64,000 bases of DNA from Xiphydria camelus (taxonomy: Eukaryota > Arthropoda > Insecta > Hymenoptera > Xiphydriidae), in NCBI GenBank assembly GCA_963678675.1, contig OY783194.1:20872278-20936277 (forward strand), written 5' to 3'. The notes below the pieces were generated by a model. The model saw nothing but the letters and a program-made list of their open reading frames with translations. It made no database searches and was not told the origin of the DNA. Below, one piece after another: positions 63,178 through 64,000 of the stretch; the first letter of the stretch is position 1, and every line of letters begins with the position of its first letter. The position numbers and the translations under genes were made by a program.

Positions 63178-63560
63178 GTCTTTCTTTTCCTCTCAAATTT
63201 TCCCTTAATCGTGACTTACTGGCCATGGTGAGAGTATATTTAGGTTATGGCGCTCTCATGTTATTCACAGGAAAATATTTCGAAGTTCACACGGCGTTGC
63301 CACACATAAAAAGACGCTAGTCAAAGGAGGCACATTATTTAAATAATAAGTGAAAAATAATCAAAATAATCGACTAATTCTTATGGACATAAATTTCATA
63401 ATTCACAGAGAATTTTTAATTATAAATCATAGTTTTTTGATGAATTTTTAAATATTTTTCTTACGAACACTCAACGATCACTTTGGAGAGTGATCATACT
63501 ACCGCCCTTTGTGTCACGCATTTTTGCTTCGGTTCAATCGGCTTGAAATTCATCACTCGG
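63178..63560. other. No gene recognised
   Basis: AT-rich sequence with no motif or repeat that I can support. Confidence 0.5.
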
Positions 63561-63905
63561 GAGTTTTTGGGGTCGCTGATAACGAATCTGAGCTCAGAAT
63601 TCCGAAATTCAAAACGGCGGATCCAATATGGCGGACGAAAATGCAAAAAGTTTCGTGATGAACGTGAAAATTGGCAGTTAGGTGGTTTTGAGATCGCTCA
63701 TTACGAATCTATCATCAAATTTCTAAATTTAACATGGTGGATCCAATATGGCGGATCTAAATTTAAAAAACGGTACGAATATCATAAAAATTTATATCTG
63801 GGGGGTTTTGGGGTCGCTGATTACGAATCCGTAGGCAGGTTTTCAAAATTCAAATTGGCGGATCCAATATGGCGGACAAAAATGCAAAAAGTGGCCCGAT
63901 GAACG
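63561..63905 (+). repeat. 120-bp minisatellite, three units
   Basis: GGTCGCTGATAACGAATCTG-type phrase at 63571, 63692 and 63812, each followed by GGATCCAATATGGCGGA about 45 bp later. Units differ by substitutions. An open frame runs through all three by virtue of a period divisible by three; I do not consider it a gene. 63906-64000 is unassigned. Confidence 0.82.
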
Positions 63906-64000
63906 TAAAAATTAGGGCATATTGCAAGTGATACCACGATCCGCGACGTTCGGCTACAATATACTTTCGTGCTGCAAAGATTTTTCTGAATTTATATCCG

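Noticed and set aside
63483..63902. 139-codon frame through the minisatellite
   Set aside because: Open because the unit length is a multiple of three; no start context or domain.

Overview
This 64-kb window looks like insect DNA, most probably hymenopteran (ant-like). It is intron-bearing and AT-rich, and its coding sequence resembles the transposon complements known from insects. I found no gene that I can assign with confidence to ordinary host function. Almost every recognisable coding region belongs to a mobile element, and the elements are nested inside one another, so this is a transposon graveyard of the kind found in heterochromatin or at piRNA-cluster-like loci (the last point is inference).

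Layout. (1) 1-11.9 kb: a PIF/Harbinger element. Its transposase (+) has three exons, the last split at 690/8608 by a 7.9-kb TIR element. Its Myb/trihelix-like partner gene lies on the minus strand at 10.0-11.9 kb. The 7.9-kb insertion (691-8607) has ~430-bp TIRs and a minus-strand gene with zinc-finger-like N-terminal exons, a long transposase-like region and an XPG/FEN-like nuclease region. It is best explained as an AcademX-type transposon. A TTAA-flanked MITE (3217-3944) interrupts its main ORF. (2) 12.08-16.72 kb: a full-length but dead non-LTR retrotransposon (ORF1, then APE endonuclease plus RT) with a target-site duplication. (3) 16.7-22.4 kb: MITEs and foldbacks around a multi-exon BEN-domain gene with an in-frame stop. 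(4) 22.4-28.8 kb: one TIR element inside another. The inner one carries an uninterrupted tnp2-like (CMC/EnSpm-type) transposase and a spliced DUF4806-type gene. (5) 28.9-34.5 kb: a duplicated exon-like unit, two Tc1/mariner-type transposase relics, a pogo fragment and a piggyBac fragment. (6) 34.58-44.41 kb: a deep nest. A long-TIR foldback contains a piggyBac, which contains a pogo-like element with an intact PHD-finger transposase (36567-38384), which contains a second pogo-like element whose transposase has one nonsense codon. (7) 44.5-51.3 kb: a broken Gypsy-type LTR retrotransposon interrupted by a Transib (RAG1-related) transposase gene with one frameshift. (8) 51.3-64 kb: an LTR with a MITE inside a MITE, a THAP-domain transposase relic and its relatives inserted in one another, a 2.57-kb element with ~160-bp TIRs, a tRNA-like sequence split by a MITE, and a 120-bp minisatellite.

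How the parts relate. The genes do not form a pathway. They are independent transposase/RT units, and insertion order can be read from TSDs and from coding frames that resume exactly across insertion sites (Harbinger across the Academ-like element, Academ ORF across the TTAA MITE, piggyBac across pogo A). The observations most worth following are the AcademX-like element, the intact pogo-PHD gene, the tnp2/DUF4806 pair, the Transib relic, and a promoter-like module shared by the piggyBac and Transib genes.

Limits. All identifications are from reading motifs and repeats by eye. No database search, alignment score or expression evidence was available. Exon borders are inferred from GT/AG signals.
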